Below, piece after piece: positions 9,189 through 18,313 of a DNA stretch of 64,000 nucleotides (position 1 is the first letter of the stretch; each line of letters opens with the position of its first letter). Source of the DNA: Spirochaetota bacterium (GTDB taxonomy: Bacteria; Spirochaetota; UBA4802; UBA5550); assembly GCA_025457915.1 (NCBI GenBank), contig JALOTL010000004.1, positions 124,001 to 188,000 of the forward strand. The letters are read 5' to 3'. The notes below the pieces were generated by a model. It made no database searches. It was not told the DNA's origin and saw only the letters and a list, made by a program, of their open reading frames with translations. The position numbers were made by a program, and so were the translations under genes.

Positions 9189-10169
9189 TCAAGTCAATCT
9201 CATTACGTATTCACAGGCCGAAAGAGCTGCCTTCGCCCCCTCGCCCCCCGCGATGATTATCTGTTTGAATGGCACGGTCGTTACGTCGCCCGCGGCGAAA
9301 ATCCCGGCCTCGCTGGTATTGCAGGAACAGTCGATAATTATCTCTCCGGAACCGTTCATGCTCACGACGCCTTTTACAAAACCGCTGTTCGGCACAAGGC
9401 CTATCTGGATGAAAACGCCCCCGGCGCTGATACTGCTTGTTTTTCCTGTCTTCCTGTCCCTTACCTCCACAGACTCTACCGATGATCCGCCCCGGATCTC
9501 CGCTACCTCATGCTCATACAGGACCTCAACATTGCCGTAAGACTCCAGCTTGTCAATTAGGACCCTGTCCGCCGTAAGGCTTTCGAGGAACTGGACGATT
9601 ATGACCCGTGACGCGATGGGGGCCAGGTCGTGGACCGCTTCCATCGCCGAGTTCCCTCCCCCGACAACCACCACCCTTTTCCCGGAAAAAAAAGGCGCGT
9701 CGCATATTGAACAGAAGGCCACTCCCTTCCCGGTAAGCTCCCTCTCTCCCGGAACTCCCAGCCTCCTCATGTCCTTTCCGGTGGCGATTATCAGGGCGCG
9801 CGATGAAAACGACCTGCCGTCGTCCAGGACGACCCCCTTCATCGGGCCGGACGATACAGATTCGATCCTGCGCCCCTCCTCGTAGTCTATTCCGAACTGC
9901 AGGACCTGCTCCTTGAATTTCTGGACGAGCTCCACTCCGTTTATGTGCCTGTAGCCCATGTAGTTTTCAATGCCCGAAGTCCAGGCCACCTGGCCGCCCA
10001 CCTCGTTTACTATTATGCCGGTGGACATCCCCTTCCTGATGCAATAGACCGCGGCGGTAAGCCCGGCCGGGCCGCCTCCGAGTATCATGATGTCGTATGT
10101 TTTTTTGATATCGAGACGGGAAAAATTTTTTTCAGCAATGAACGATACGGCATTGAGGTTGAAATCCAT
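9189..10169 (-). CDS. trxB: Thioredoxin reductase
   Basis: 326 residues from the start at 10169, which has GGAGGG 5 bases upstream. FAD/NADPH disulfide reductase. The FAD-binding GGGPAG is at residues 31-36, the redox-active pair is CSIC (C153, C156; most family members have CATC), and the NADPH site GGGNSA is at 170-175, with the closing FAD motif GIFAAGDVT near the C-terminus. It lies between a DUF362 iron-sulfur protein (16 bases away) and the PDO oxidoreductase, its likely substrate; the thioredoxin at 42.5 kb is another. Electron donor specificity (NADPH, NADH or ferredoxin) cannot be told from sequence alone. Confidence 0.93.
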   Translation of the reverse strand: MDFNLNAVSFIAEKNFSRLDIKKTYDIMILGGGPAGLTAAVYCIRKGMSTGIIVNEVGGQVAWTSGIENYMGYRHINGVELVQKFKEQVLQFGIDYEEGRRIESVSSGPMKGVVLDDGRSFSSRALIIATGKDMRRLGVPGERELTGKGVAFCSICDAPFFSGKRVVVVGGGNSAMEAVHDLAPIASRVIIVQFLESLTADRVLIDKLESYGNVEVLYEHEVAEIRGGSSVESVEVRDRKTGKTSSISAGGVFIQIGLVPNSGFVKGVVSMNGSGEIIIDCSCNTSEAGIFAAGDVTTVPFKQIIIAGGEGAKAALSACEYVMRLT

Positions 10170-10185
10170 AATCCCTCCAGGGCAT

Positions 10186-11247
10186 TCAGGACTCTTCGAG
10201 CTCGTATCCGGCGGATCCGAACCCGAGCTCCTTTGCGTATTCCAGCTGGAACCCGCAAGGTATATTGTAAGCCATCTCGGACAGCTTTTTGCCCGCGGCT
10301 TTCTCGACCAGGTCAAGCGAAGCGGCGTCTATGGCCACCGGGTCCCTGGAAACCAGTATTCCCGCGTCCGGGACAATATTTTCATAAACGTCCATGCAGT
10401 CGCAGTCTTTCGAGATCCTCGTCAGGAAATTTATATAAAGCGCCCTACCCCCGAGAAGGGCGGAAAGGCCCATGGCGTGCTCCACCACCTTCTTTTGAAG
10501 GTCTTCATATGTCGCTCCCCAGTTATATGCGACCGCGTCGAACCTGCAGACCGCCAGGCACTGTCCGCACCCTATGCATCTGGACTGGTCGATCCGGGCC
10601 CCCTTTTCCTCCATGTCGATCGCATCGGCCGGGCACCATTTCACGCACACCCCGCACCTGGTGCATAATTTCTGTTTAACCCTGGGCTTTGCGGTCGAAT
10701 GCTGCAGCAGTTTGCCCTTCCTGCTTGAACAGCCCATCCCCATGTTTTTCAAGGCGGCGCCGAAACCTGCCGCGAGGTGACCGGTAAAATGGGAAACGAT
10801 TACCGCGCCCTGCACCCTGGAAAAAAGCGCCGCGATTTTAACCGATGTATGTATTTTCCCGGGGATGGGAACCTCGACCTCTTCGTCGCCGTAAAGTCCG
10901 TCCGCCATTATGATCGGCATGCTGGAATTCTCGCTTCCGAAACCGTGCCTGACGGCTGTCATTATATGATCAAGCGCGTTGGTCCTGTTTCCCCTGTAGA
11001 GGGTGGAGGTTTCGGTGAGAAAAGGCTTGCCGCCCCGTCCCTTGACCAGGTCGCCCACGGCCTTGATGAAGACCGGACGAACGTACCCGCTCTTCGTGCT
11101 TTCGCCGAAATGCGTCTTCAAGGCGATGATGTCGTTCGCTTCAATGAAATCAAGCAGGCCGCTGGAGTCCAGGAACGCGGACAGTTTCGCGGAAAGTTCC
11201 GGGTCGGATTCGCCGGAGGACCTTATTAAAAAAACCTTTTCTTTCAT
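10186..11247 (-). CDS. DUF362 protein with two 4Fe-4S ferredoxin clusters
   Basis: 353 residues from an ATG at 11247, 13 bases after the plsC stop; an upstream in-frame start would lie within plsC. The N-terminal part is DUF362 (KTHFGE near residue 55, FTGHLAAGFG later). A ferredoxin insert near residues 190-235 has two CxxCxxCxxxC motifs (CTRCGVCVKWCP and CIGCGQCLAVC), and the C-terminal DUF362 lobe holds DPVAIDAASLDLV. Biochemical function of the family is unsettled. Position between plsC and trxB in one transcript suggests an electron-transfer role, perhaps delivering ferredoxin electrons to the thiol system; this is inference. Confidence 0.85.
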   Translation of the reverse strand: MKEKVFLIRSSGESDPELSAKLSAFLDSSGLLDFIEANDIIALKTHFGESTKSGYVRPVFIKAVGDLVKGRGGKPFLTETSTLYRGNRTNALDHIMTAVRHGFGSENSSMPIIMADGLYGDEEVEVPIPGKIHTSVKIAALFSRVQGAVIVSHFTGHLAAGFGAALKNMGMGCSSRKGKLLQHSTAKPRVKQKLCTRCGVCVKWCPADAIDMEEKGARIDQSRCIGCGQCLAVCRFDAVAYNWGATYEDLQKKVVEHAMGLSALLGGRALYINFLTRISKDCDCMDVYENIVPDAGILVSRDPVAIDAASLDLVEKAAGKKLSEMAYNIPCGFQLEYAKELGFGSAGYELEES

Positions 11248-11260
11248 GGGTTCCGGATCC

Positions 11261-12025
11261 TCAGGAATTCGACTCCTGGACATCCGGGTACATGGAAGCC
11301 TCGAGGATTTTCAGGTTCTTGATGATGACCTGCCTTACCATCTCGGCCGTTTCCTCTATTGAAAGATTAGCAAAGGCCTGGTAAGGGATTTCATCGAGCA
11401 CCCTCATGCATATTTTCTGGATGCCGTGGAAATTGATGCTGTACTTGGGCAGGGCCTTCATCGTGCCGGTTATAACGATCGGCAGGATCGGCACCTTGCA
11501 TTTCTTGGCGAGCGTGAAAGCGCCGTGTTTAAAGGCCTTTACCTTTCCGTCATGGGACCTGGTCCCCTCGGGGAAAAAATAAACGGAGCTGCCCTCGCCC
11601 AGCCTTGCTTCGGCGTCTTCCATCATTTTTTCAATGCTGTCCTTCACTCCCCTTTTTATCTTGATGTACCTGTTGAGGGCCATGTTCCAGCCTATGAGTG
11701 GCACCTTGAATATTTCAGCCTTGGATACCCATTTGAAATGCCTGAAGAGCCTGAAAGCGACTAAAATATCCAGCTGTGACTGGTGGTTGGATACAACCAT
11801 GTAAGTTGTATTGTTTTTGAATTTCTCCCTCCCCTCGATCCTTATCCTCCACGGAAATATCCATGTGTAAAGAGAGGCCCAGAAGCAGGTTAACTGGTGC
11901 AGCGCCCTGAGCCTTTTATCGAATGGATATGTGACGAACCTCAGGATCGCCGCAATGATGAAAAACAATATCGATGTTGTCGAAACAGTAAAGAAAAAAA
12001 GAAAACTGACGAATCTCTTATGCAT
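11261..12025 (-). CDS. plsC: 1-acyl-sn-glycerol-3-phosphate acyltransferase
   Basis: 254 residues. Transfers an acyl chain to lysophosphatidic acid to make phosphatidic acid at the inner membrane. An N-terminal hydrophobic segment (about residues 8-30) is followed by the acyltransferase motif NHQSQLD (NHX4D) and the substrate-binding FPEGTRS block, plus a later VPILPIVITGT motif. First gene of a probable plsC-DUF362-trxB transcript. Length and motif spacing fit PlsC. Confidence 0.93.
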   Translation of the reverse strand: MHKRFVSFLFFFTVSTTSILFFIIAAILRFVTYPFDKRLRALHQLTCFWASLYTWIFPWRIRIEGREKFKNNTTYMVVSNHQSQLDILVAFRLFRHFKWVSKAEIFKVPLIGWNMALNRYIKIKRGVKDSIEKMMEDAEARLGEGSSVYFFPEGTRSHDGKVKAFKHGAFTLAKKCKVPILPIVITGTMKALPKYSINFHGIQKICMRVLDEIPYQAFANLSIEETAEMVRQVIIKNLKILEASMYPDVQESNS

Positions 12026-12101
12026 TCATTCCCCCGAAAAAAAAAATTAAATAACTTTTAAATAATAATATTTTCGGCACGGTCCGTCAAGGGATTCACC
12101 G

Positions 12102-12992
12102 CTAAAGTGTCGGGATGTTTGAGGCCCTTTCCCTTTTTTCCTTTTCCTTCATGATCTTTTCATTTTTTTCCTTTTCGAGCCTGTCCCTTTCAGCCTGTTC
12201 CTTCGCGGCTTTTTCCTCTTTTATTTTATCAAGGGCCTTCTTCCTTTCTTCCTTGAGCTTATCATTCTTGTCATCGCCGGATGTTTTCTGGATCTCTTCC
12301 CTGTATTCTTTTTTGGCGTTGTCTTCAAGTTTTTCAACGACATCGGACTTGATGTCATTGAATTCGTTTTTGATCTCACTTATTTCCTCGGGCTTAAGAA
12401 CGGCGACCTTGATTTCGGCCTTCTTGTTCACTATCTCCTGGACTTTTTTCATGGTGATATCCGTCGTCTGGGATGACTCAACCACCTTTTCAACGTCCTT
12501 GATCACCATGCCCTTCATGACGGGATTGACGGAAACCTTTCCCTTGAGGACGTCGATCCTTGAGGAATCGTCGGCGACAGACACCCTGAAGCTCGTGCCC
12601 CTGACTGAAGCGACGGCTGTGGGCGTTTTCACGCTGAATGCGCCCTTGCTCAGCTTGGATAGGGTTACGTGCAGTTTGCCCTTATCCATGTCCATCTGTG
12701 TTTCATTTCCAATTTTATCTATGAGCGATGATATCTTGACGCTGGTGTTCTCGGATACCCTCACAAGGCAGCTGTTCGACAACGTGAGGTCGGCCAGCGA
12801 CTTGGACCCGGTAATTATCCTGTCGTTCGCCTTGAGAACATCGCCCTGGCTTGCGGTCTTTTCAGCCTTATTAATGGAAACCTTGACATCGCCTATGATG
12901 TTCTGCACCATGAAGCTTTCTTCAGCGTCCTTCTTGCAGGATAATGAAACTGCCGCGGCCATGGCAAGAAGCATGATAAATAATCTTTTCAT
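12102..12992 (-). CDS. FecR-domain lipoprotein with charged C-terminal tail
   Basis: 296 residues. Lipoprotein signal peptide with lipobox ending VSLSC (Cys at about 19), then a FecR domain (about residues 30-160) with TGSKSLADLTLSNSCLVRV and the hallmark VKTPTAVASVRGTSFRVSV. The last ~100 residues are a Lys/Glu-rich coiled coil. FecR domains outside iron uptake, as here with no FecI or TonB receptor, are common in spirochaete lipoproteins, where the role is unclear; they may bind envelope polymers or relay signals. A related protein lies at 50.6-51.5 kb. Confidence 0.85.
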   Translation of the reverse strand: MKRLFIMLLAMAAAVSLSCKKDAEESFMVQNIIGDVKVSINKAEKTASQGDVLKANDRIITGSKSLADLTLSNSCLVRVSENTSVKISSLIDKIGNETQMDMDKGKLHVTLSKLSKGAFSVKTPTAVASVRGTSFRVSVADDSSRIDVLKGKVSVNPVMKGMVIKDVEKVVESSQTTDITMKKVQEIVNKKAEIKVAVLKPEEISEIKNEFNDIKSDVVEKLEDNAKKEYREEIQKTSGDDKNDKLKEERKKALDKIKEEKAAKEQAERDRLEKEKNEKIMKEKEKRERASNIPTL

Positions 12993-13253
12993 AAAAGGTC
13001 CTCCCTTATTGTTTTCCTGATTTACTTGTCCGGTCGGAATATTGCATAAATCGTACCGGAACGAATCCGAACGTGATTAATACTTCATATGGAACGATGA
13101 AGTGCATAAATTTATACAATCGGTTAAAAATTGCAATAACAAATTGCCCGGCAGACAAGCGTGTTTTTCCCTGCAAATAAGGCCCGTTTTTTTATAATCC
13201 GCAAACAACAAAATGACATGATCATTAAAATGAATCCCGGCAGCGTTAAATCT

Positions 13254-13928
13254 TCATTTGAACATCCAGCTTTTATGCCTCATGAGAAAATCCCTGTAAA
13301 AAAGGGCCCCTGAACCGATTGAAAGGATGACCCCGGTTATGAACAGGAACCAGGAATATGAACCGTGGCGGGCTGCCATGCCCTGGCCGCCGTTGTTAAG
13401 AAAAGATATAATCCATAATGACAGAGCCAGAAGCACAGGCGCCCAGTGATAAAACCTGAGGGACACCCTTCCGCAGTAATCCAGGGTTTTTACTGAAAGA
13501 ATGCTGAGCGCTACGCCGATTAAAGATATTAAAACAGGGACCAGAACCGGGGCAAGCCAGGGTGACGGGATCAAAAACAGCATGTCCCAGTCGAGAATGG
13601 ACGCGGGCCATCCCAGCCTGATCTTGAGGAATACATAATATGATATGTCCCAGACGGCAAAGGTAAATACAAAATAAGAAGCCCAGTAAAAAAATGAGGC
13701 TGCGGCGGCCGCGGCTGCGGCGCCAATAAGCGCGATCGTGGCCGCCTCCCGGAGAAATTCAGTCTGGAGCAGCATCCTCTGGGTTGCGGTCAGAAATTCC
13801 GCGTTGAAAATATTGAGGGAAAAATCCTCCTTCCCGTAATTGAGAAGCGGACGCAGGTAAACGACGACCGCTCCTTCGACAATGCCGAACGCCGCTCCGA
13901 GAAAAAACAGTGGAAAAAGCTTTTTCAT
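13254..13928 (-). CDS. Multi-pass membrane protein of unknown function
   Basis: 224 residues with about six transmembrane helices. Polar motifs inside the membrane region stand out: GAAFGIVEGAVVVYLRP near the N-terminus, and a central FAVWDISYYVFL followed by WPASILDWDMLFLIP. These suggest a conserved, possibly enzymatic or transport family, but I cannot name it. An Ala run (about residues 69-77) sits in helix 2. It begins 17 bases after the tautomerase stop, so the two are probably co-transcribed. Confidence 0.6.
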   Translation of the reverse strand: MKKLFPLFFLGAAFGIVEGAVVVYLRPLLNYGKEDFSLNIFNAEFLTATQRMLLQTEFLREAATIALIGAAAAAAAASFFYWASYFVFTFAVWDISYYVFLKIRLGWPASILDWDMLFLIPSPWLAPVLVPVLISLIGVALSILSVKTLDYCGRVSLRFYHWAPVLLALSLWIISFLNNGGQGMAARHGSYSWFLFITGVILSIGSGALFYRDFLMRHKSWMFK

Positions 13929-13945
13929 GCCAGAAGATTCCGGTA

Positions 13946-14134
13946 TCAGGATTTTTCCGAAAGAAGCCTTCCGCCAACGGCCCAGTTGTCCCTTTCCACT
14001 TCGCTGAATACGACATACGTCGTATCCGGTTTTTTGCCGGCAACCTCGTGAAGAATATTCGTAATTCCTTCGGCGATCCTTTTTTTCTGATCACCGTCAA
14101 GGCTCCCTGCCACCATTACATTAACATACGGCAT
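13946..14134 (-). CDS. 4-oxalocrotonate tautomerase family protein
   Basis: 62 residues, the standard length for the small tautomerase subunits. The catalytic proline is residue 2 and becomes the N-terminus after Met removal; the start at 14134 is fixed by this and by GGAGG 5 bases upstream. The body (DQKKRIAEGITNILHEVAGK, then TYVVFSEVERDNWAVGG) matches the beta-alpha-beta fold. It probably assembles into a hexamer in the cytoplasm and isomerises a 2-hydroxymuconate-like or other enol substrate, here unknown. Confidence 0.9.
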   Translation of the reverse strand: MPYVNVMVAGSLDGDQKKRIAEGITNILHEVAGKKPDTTYVVFSEVERDNWAVGGRLLSEKS

Positions 14135-14359
14135 CAAGCACCTCCGGAAATAAAAAACAGGCGTCAGCCTGTTGGAAAATATTATCCTCATCCCGCCGGT
14201 CAAAGTCAACAAAAAATATGATCCGCGGCTGAAAAGCGCGGAATAACGGGACTAACGGAGGTTAAAGGCAGCATGCACCCGGCCATTTTTTTGTTTACAA
14301 TGCGGGCATCGCGGATATGATGTTCTGTCAATATTATAATCCGGGAAACATGAAACCCA

Positions 14360-15769
14360 ATGACCGATGAAGACCTGAAAACTGGCCCGGCTGACGGGAG
14401 CGAACTTGAACTCGAAGGCGGGCTCGACTATGCCGAAGAGGAAAATATTCTCCAGAAGGAGATAATTTCAAGACGGCATAATGACATAACTCAGATATCC
14501 GAATTCATGGATTATGTCTCATTCAACAGGGTGATAAACAAGATAACCGATTATGCCGAAATCATGACCGAGGGTCGGGTGGCGGGATTTATCAACTTCG
14601 ACTACAGGCTTTCCAGCAACCAGACCAACAAGGTCATCGAACTGCTCATGAACATACAGGCGCTTTCAAGGATCTTCACCATGGCAATGAAGGGTTCCAG
14701 GGACCTGGAGGTTGAATACATTTCGAACATATATTCAAATCCCTCTGAACCGGAATTGATAACAGCTTATCTCAACCTGAAAAACATCCTGGAAAACAGG
14801 CTCACACATCAGATCCAGCAGTACAACATCAACATGGGAAAAAACAATACCACGATGTCCATGCCACTCCATGAACTGCGAGGACACGCAACGACATACA
14901 GGGACATGAGCGAACACAAAATGATAATGTCTTCAAAGGTGCAGCACGGCGTAATAGCCGCCTCGCTGCATGACGCCTACTCCATACTTGTGAACAAGTT
15001 CAATTTCTACAACGAAAAGACCTACATTAAATACTTCTTCAACGAGGACGATTACCGCAACAGGAACAACCTGATACTGTCCGGGGAAGCCAGGATGTCG
15101 CTTCAATCGATAAATAAAAACGTCAGCGAGATAATGGACGAACTGGTCCAGATAAATACGAACAGGCTGCCGCAGAGGCTGCAGAAAGCGCCGGAACAGA
15201 GACTAAAAAAATTGCCGGAGATGCCGTCGAACGTCAGGCAGTTCAACGACCGAATGCTGATGACGCCCTTCGGCAGGCAATACGGCGGGAAGATCGACGG
15301 GATAATCAGCAGTATTTTCTCTCCGGTAAGGAGGACCAAGTACGCGGCCTTTTCCGAATCCCAGATGAAGGACCTTATAACAAGACTTTTCGATTACAAT
15401 GAAAGATCGCATAAGATATCTGATTACCAGAAGGAAATCTCTGAAATCGCAGAATACCTGCTTCAGCAGGACTATGGGGTAAAAAGCTTTACCGAAAAAT
15501 TCATATACACGAAAAAAGAGGCTTTCAATAAATTTTACACGGCAGAAATGAAAGAAAAGGTGGAAAATTTCTTATACACGGTCTTTTCGGTATACTACGA
15601 GGAAGAGTTCAGCCCGGTTTTCAGGATCATCAAGAGCCTGGACCTGAAAAAATTCGCATGCGCCTTCATCATAAAAAGGTTATATCTGCTGATCGGGGAA
15701 AACCTGACTACCTTCGGGTTCTTTTTCATAAAAACCATAGCCAGGATAGGCGGGATAAAGGCGGAATAA
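14360..15769 (+). CDS. Large hypothetical protein, possibly spirochaete-specific
   Basis: 469 residues, no recognised domain. The N-terminal ~30 residues are acidic (LKTGPADGSELELEGG); the rest is mostly helical with many Tyr and Asn. The C-terminus is hydrophobic (FACAFIIKRLYLLIGENL, then TTFGFFFIKTIARIGG) and could be a membrane-associated helix pair. A perfect TATAAT lies 20 bases before the ATG, giving a very short leader. It stands alone, converging with the PAS/EAL gene. Confidence 0.7.
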   Translation: MTDEDLKTGPADGSELELEGGLDYAEEENILQKEIISRRHNDITQISEFMDYVSFNRVINKITDYAEIMTEGRVAGFINFDYRLSSNQTNKVIELLMNIQALSRIFTMAMKGSRDLEVEYISNIYSNPSEPELITAYLNLKNILENRLTHQIQQYNINMGKNNTTMSMPLHELRGHATTYRDMSEHKMIMSSKVQHGVIAASLHDAYSILVNKFNFYNEKTYIKYFFNEDDYRNRNNLILSGEARMSLQSINKNVSEIMDELVQINTNRLPQRLQKAPEQRLKKLPEMPSNVRQFNDRMLMTPFGRQYGGKIDGIISSIFSPVRRTKYAAFSESQMKDLITRLFDYNERSHKISDYQKEISEIAEYLLQQDYGVKSFTEKFIYTKKEAFNKFYTAEMKEKVENFLYTVFSVYYEEEFSPVFRIIKSLDLKKFACAFIIKRLYLLIGENLTTFGFFFIKTIARIGGIKAE

Positions 15770-15775
15770 GCAGGG

Positions 15776-17956
15776 TCATTTATTCCCCTCTCTTCCGCCT
15801 CCCTTTCCAAACAGATTGAATTCAAGAACGCTGATATATTCATCCATTGAGAGTGGCCTGTAATAGTAAAAGCCCTGTATCTTGTCGCATTCCATTTCGG
15901 AAAACAGTTTTTCCGCCTGCTCCTTGAACTCCACGCCCTCCGCGACAACCGTGTAACTGAAACCGTGCGCCATTTTTATGGTATAATTCACAAGCTTTTC
16001 GTAATCGGTATCAACCGCTATTTTTTCAATGTAGGATTTATCGAGCTTGATAGTGTCGATGGACAGCTTCGGGAGCCTGCTCAGGGCCGAGTAATCGATG
16101 CCGAAATCATCCAGGGCGATCGAAATATTTCTATTCCTGATCGCACTGAGTATCGCGGCGTTTTTTTCCTTAACGGATTCCCTTTCAGTTATTTCAAGCT
16201 CCAGGAATTCGGGCGGAAGGCCGGTCGCTTTCAATACGCGGTCGAGGTATTCCAGGAATTCGGCATTGAGCTGGCTTGGTGAAACATTGACCGCGACCTG
16301 GAGGTTTCTGAATCTCGCGTCCCGCGCGTGAAGCCCGACCGTGTGGCCGCACGCCTGTTCCAGGACCCAGTTCCCTATCTCGGCTATCAGCCCTATGTCC
16401 TCCGCCACCCTGATGAACCTGGACGCGTCGACGAAATCGCACCCGGGGTTGTTCCATCTAGGATGGCTCCATCTCGCGAGCGCCTCCATGCCCACTATGA
16501 TGCCCGCGCTGTTCACCTTGGGCTGGTAGTGAACCATGAAGTTCTTGAAATTTTCCAGCTTGACCGAGATTATCAGATCCTTTGCGAACTCCATGCTTTC
16601 CCTTGTGTCCCTGTAGGATTTTTCATCATAAAACATGTAGTTCCGGTCGCGGCTTACCGCCTCCCCGCACGCGTACTTGCAGTTGTTGATCACCGGGTTC
16701 GGATTGTCGGTCTTCAGGTCGTCCGGATAAAAAGTCACCCCGGCAAACACGTTGAGATGGATTCCGTTCACGAATTCCATCGAGAAGACATCGAGAATCT
16801 TGTTGATGAGCTTCATCGTTTTCCTGGAATCATTCTCGGCCGGGAGCAGGTTCAGTGTCATGTATTCGGTCTCACCGGTCCTGGCGATGACGTCGTCGGC
16901 GAATAGCACGGAATTCAATCTCTCGGCGATCTCCAGGGGTATGGCGTTTATGAGGATTTTCTCAAGCGCCGGGTCGAGGTTTTTAATCACGGAGTACGCC
17001 TCCTGCCCGATCTTGATGCACATCACCGCGAACCTGACCCCCTTCGCATCCGTAGTCCTGATCATATCCTTCAGCTTTCTCGAGAACCCCCTGCCGTTGT
17101 AAAGGCCCGTCAGTTCATCGTGGTCCTGCAGGTATTCAACTTTTTTCCTGTGGCTTATGTCCTGGCCCACCACGGCGTAATATTTTTTCCCGGCCTCGAT
17201 GAAAACCCTGGAAATGAACTCGAGATCGAACACGGTCCCGTTCGATTTTATCGCCCTGATCTCGCAGGGGCCTGTTTTCCTGCATCTTACATGGTCGAGT
17301 ATGATGTCCCGGTATTCCGGAACGGCCAGGCTTATCAGGTCGGCGCCGATGAGATCATCCAGGTTGAAACCGAACATCTCCGTGAAGGCCTTGTTGGCAT
17401 CGACGATTTTCCCTTTTTCATGGAACACTATGGCCTCCAGAGCCATGTCGGAAATCCTCCGCAGTCTTTCCTCTCTCTTCCTGATCTCAGTCTCCAGCGC
17501 TTTCCTCTCGGATATTTCCGTAACGACGCCCCGTATGCCGGCAACTGCCCCCGAAACCGTCACGGGATTGATCGACAGTATCACAGGCAGGGAGACGCCG
17601 CCGCCAATCATGATTTCGCATTCGTGGGCGATGCTCTTTCCATCCTTCATTACCGCGAGCAGAATGCTTTTTATTTTTTCCATGTTCTCGGGAGAAAAAA
17701 GGGCGGAAATATCCATACCGAGCAGTCTGTCAGGTCCGCATCCTGCGGCCTCGCACATACGCCTGTTCGCATAACAAAACCTCCCCTGCCCGTCGAGCTC
17801 GAAAACCGGCACCGGAAGATAATCCACCAGGTCCCTGAACCTGGATTCGATGTCAGCGGATGAATTCATAATAAACCGTTTTTTGCCTGAGGCCGGATCG
17901 TTTTTTGATTCCAATACCGGTTCGACTGGTTCCGGACTGATGAAGATTAACTCCAT
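15776..17956 (-). CDS. PAS-PAS-GGDEF(degenerate)-EAL c-di-GMP phosphodiesterase
   Basis: 726 residues, no transmembrane segment, so cytoplasmic. Two PAS domains (about 40-150 and 160-270), a GGDEF-like domain (about 280-430) and a C-terminal EAL domain (about 450-710). The cyclase signature is lost: the GGDEF position reads RTGETEYMTL, so this domain should not make c-di-GMP but may bind GTP. The EAL domain keeps EALARW, the catalytic LEITE and LDDFG, the KLD of IKLDKSYI and the VVAEGVE loop, consistent with an active phosphodiesterase. Thus signals sensed by PAS would lower c-di-GMP, acting on motility or attachment. The start is uncertain; a second Met at 17869 is possible and neither has a clear ribosome-binding site. 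Confidence 0.88.
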   Translation of the reverse strand: MELIFISPEPVEPVLESKNDPASGKKRFIMNSSADIESRFRDLVDYLPVPVFELDGQGRFCYANRRMCEAAGCGPDRLLGMDISALFSPENMEKIKSILLAVMKDGKSIAHECEIMIGGGVSLPVILSINPVTVSGAVAGIRGVVTEISERKALETEIRKREERLRRISDMALEAIVFHEKGKIVDANKAFTEMFGFNLDDLIGADLISLAVPEYRDIILDHVRCRKTGPCEIRAIKSNGTVFDLEFISRVFIEAGKKYYAVVGQDISHRKKVEYLQDHDELTGLYNGRGFSRKLKDMIRTTDAKGVRFAVMCIKIGQEAYSVIKNLDPALEKILINAIPLEIAERLNSVLFADDVIARTGETEYMTLNLLPAENDSRKTMKLINKILDVFSMEFVNGIHLNVFAGVTFYPDDLKTDNPNPVINNCKYACGEAVSRDRNYMFYDEKSYRDTRESMEFAKDLIISVKLENFKNFMVHYQPKVNSAGIIVGMEALARWSHPRWNNPGCDFVDASRFIRVAEDIGLIAEIGNWVLEQACGHTVGLHARDARFRNLQVAVNVSPSQLNAEFLEYLDRVLKATGLPPEFLELEITERESVKEKNAAILSAIRNRNISIALDDFGIDYSALSRLPKLSIDTIKLDKSYIEKIAVDTDYEKLVNYTIKMAHGFSYTVVAEGVEFKEQAEKLFSEMECDKIQGFYYYRPLSMDEYISVLEFNLFGKGGGREGNK

Positions 17957-18313
17957 ATGCCGGGCATTTACATGTTTTTAAAACGTCAAGAGCACCCGGT
18001 GATTATTAATTCGCTTTCATAAACCGGGAAATTAAAGACAACACAGAATATATATATTAACAGATAAGACAATCATTTTTTCTTTAAATAAATTCCGGGA
18101 TTATAATCCTGAATGACTGAAATGGCATCTTCCATTTATCATACAACCCGCCCTGATGATTCTCCGGGGCATTTACCGGGAACCGGGGTCTTGATAAATT
18201 TCAGGCCGTATAAAGATAATTATAAAATGGCTTGACCGAGAAGCACGGACTGCATCATAAAACAGTAAGGACATAAAAATCCATTTAAATAATCATCGGC
18301 AGGACAAGAAACC
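17957..18313. other. Divergent intergenic region, 357 bases
   Basis: AT-rich spacer between the divergent PAS/EAL and methyltransferase genes. It holds the probable methyltransferase promoter at 18232-18260. I see no ORF or structured RNA in the rest. Confidence 0.5.
18232..18260 (+). promoter_or_regulatory. Sigma-70-like promoter of the methyltransferase gene
   Basis: TTGACC (18232-18237), 17-base spacer, TCATAA (18255-18260), leaving a leader of about 47 bases that contains AAGGAC and AGGACAAG before the ATG at 18314. Confidence 0.45.
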
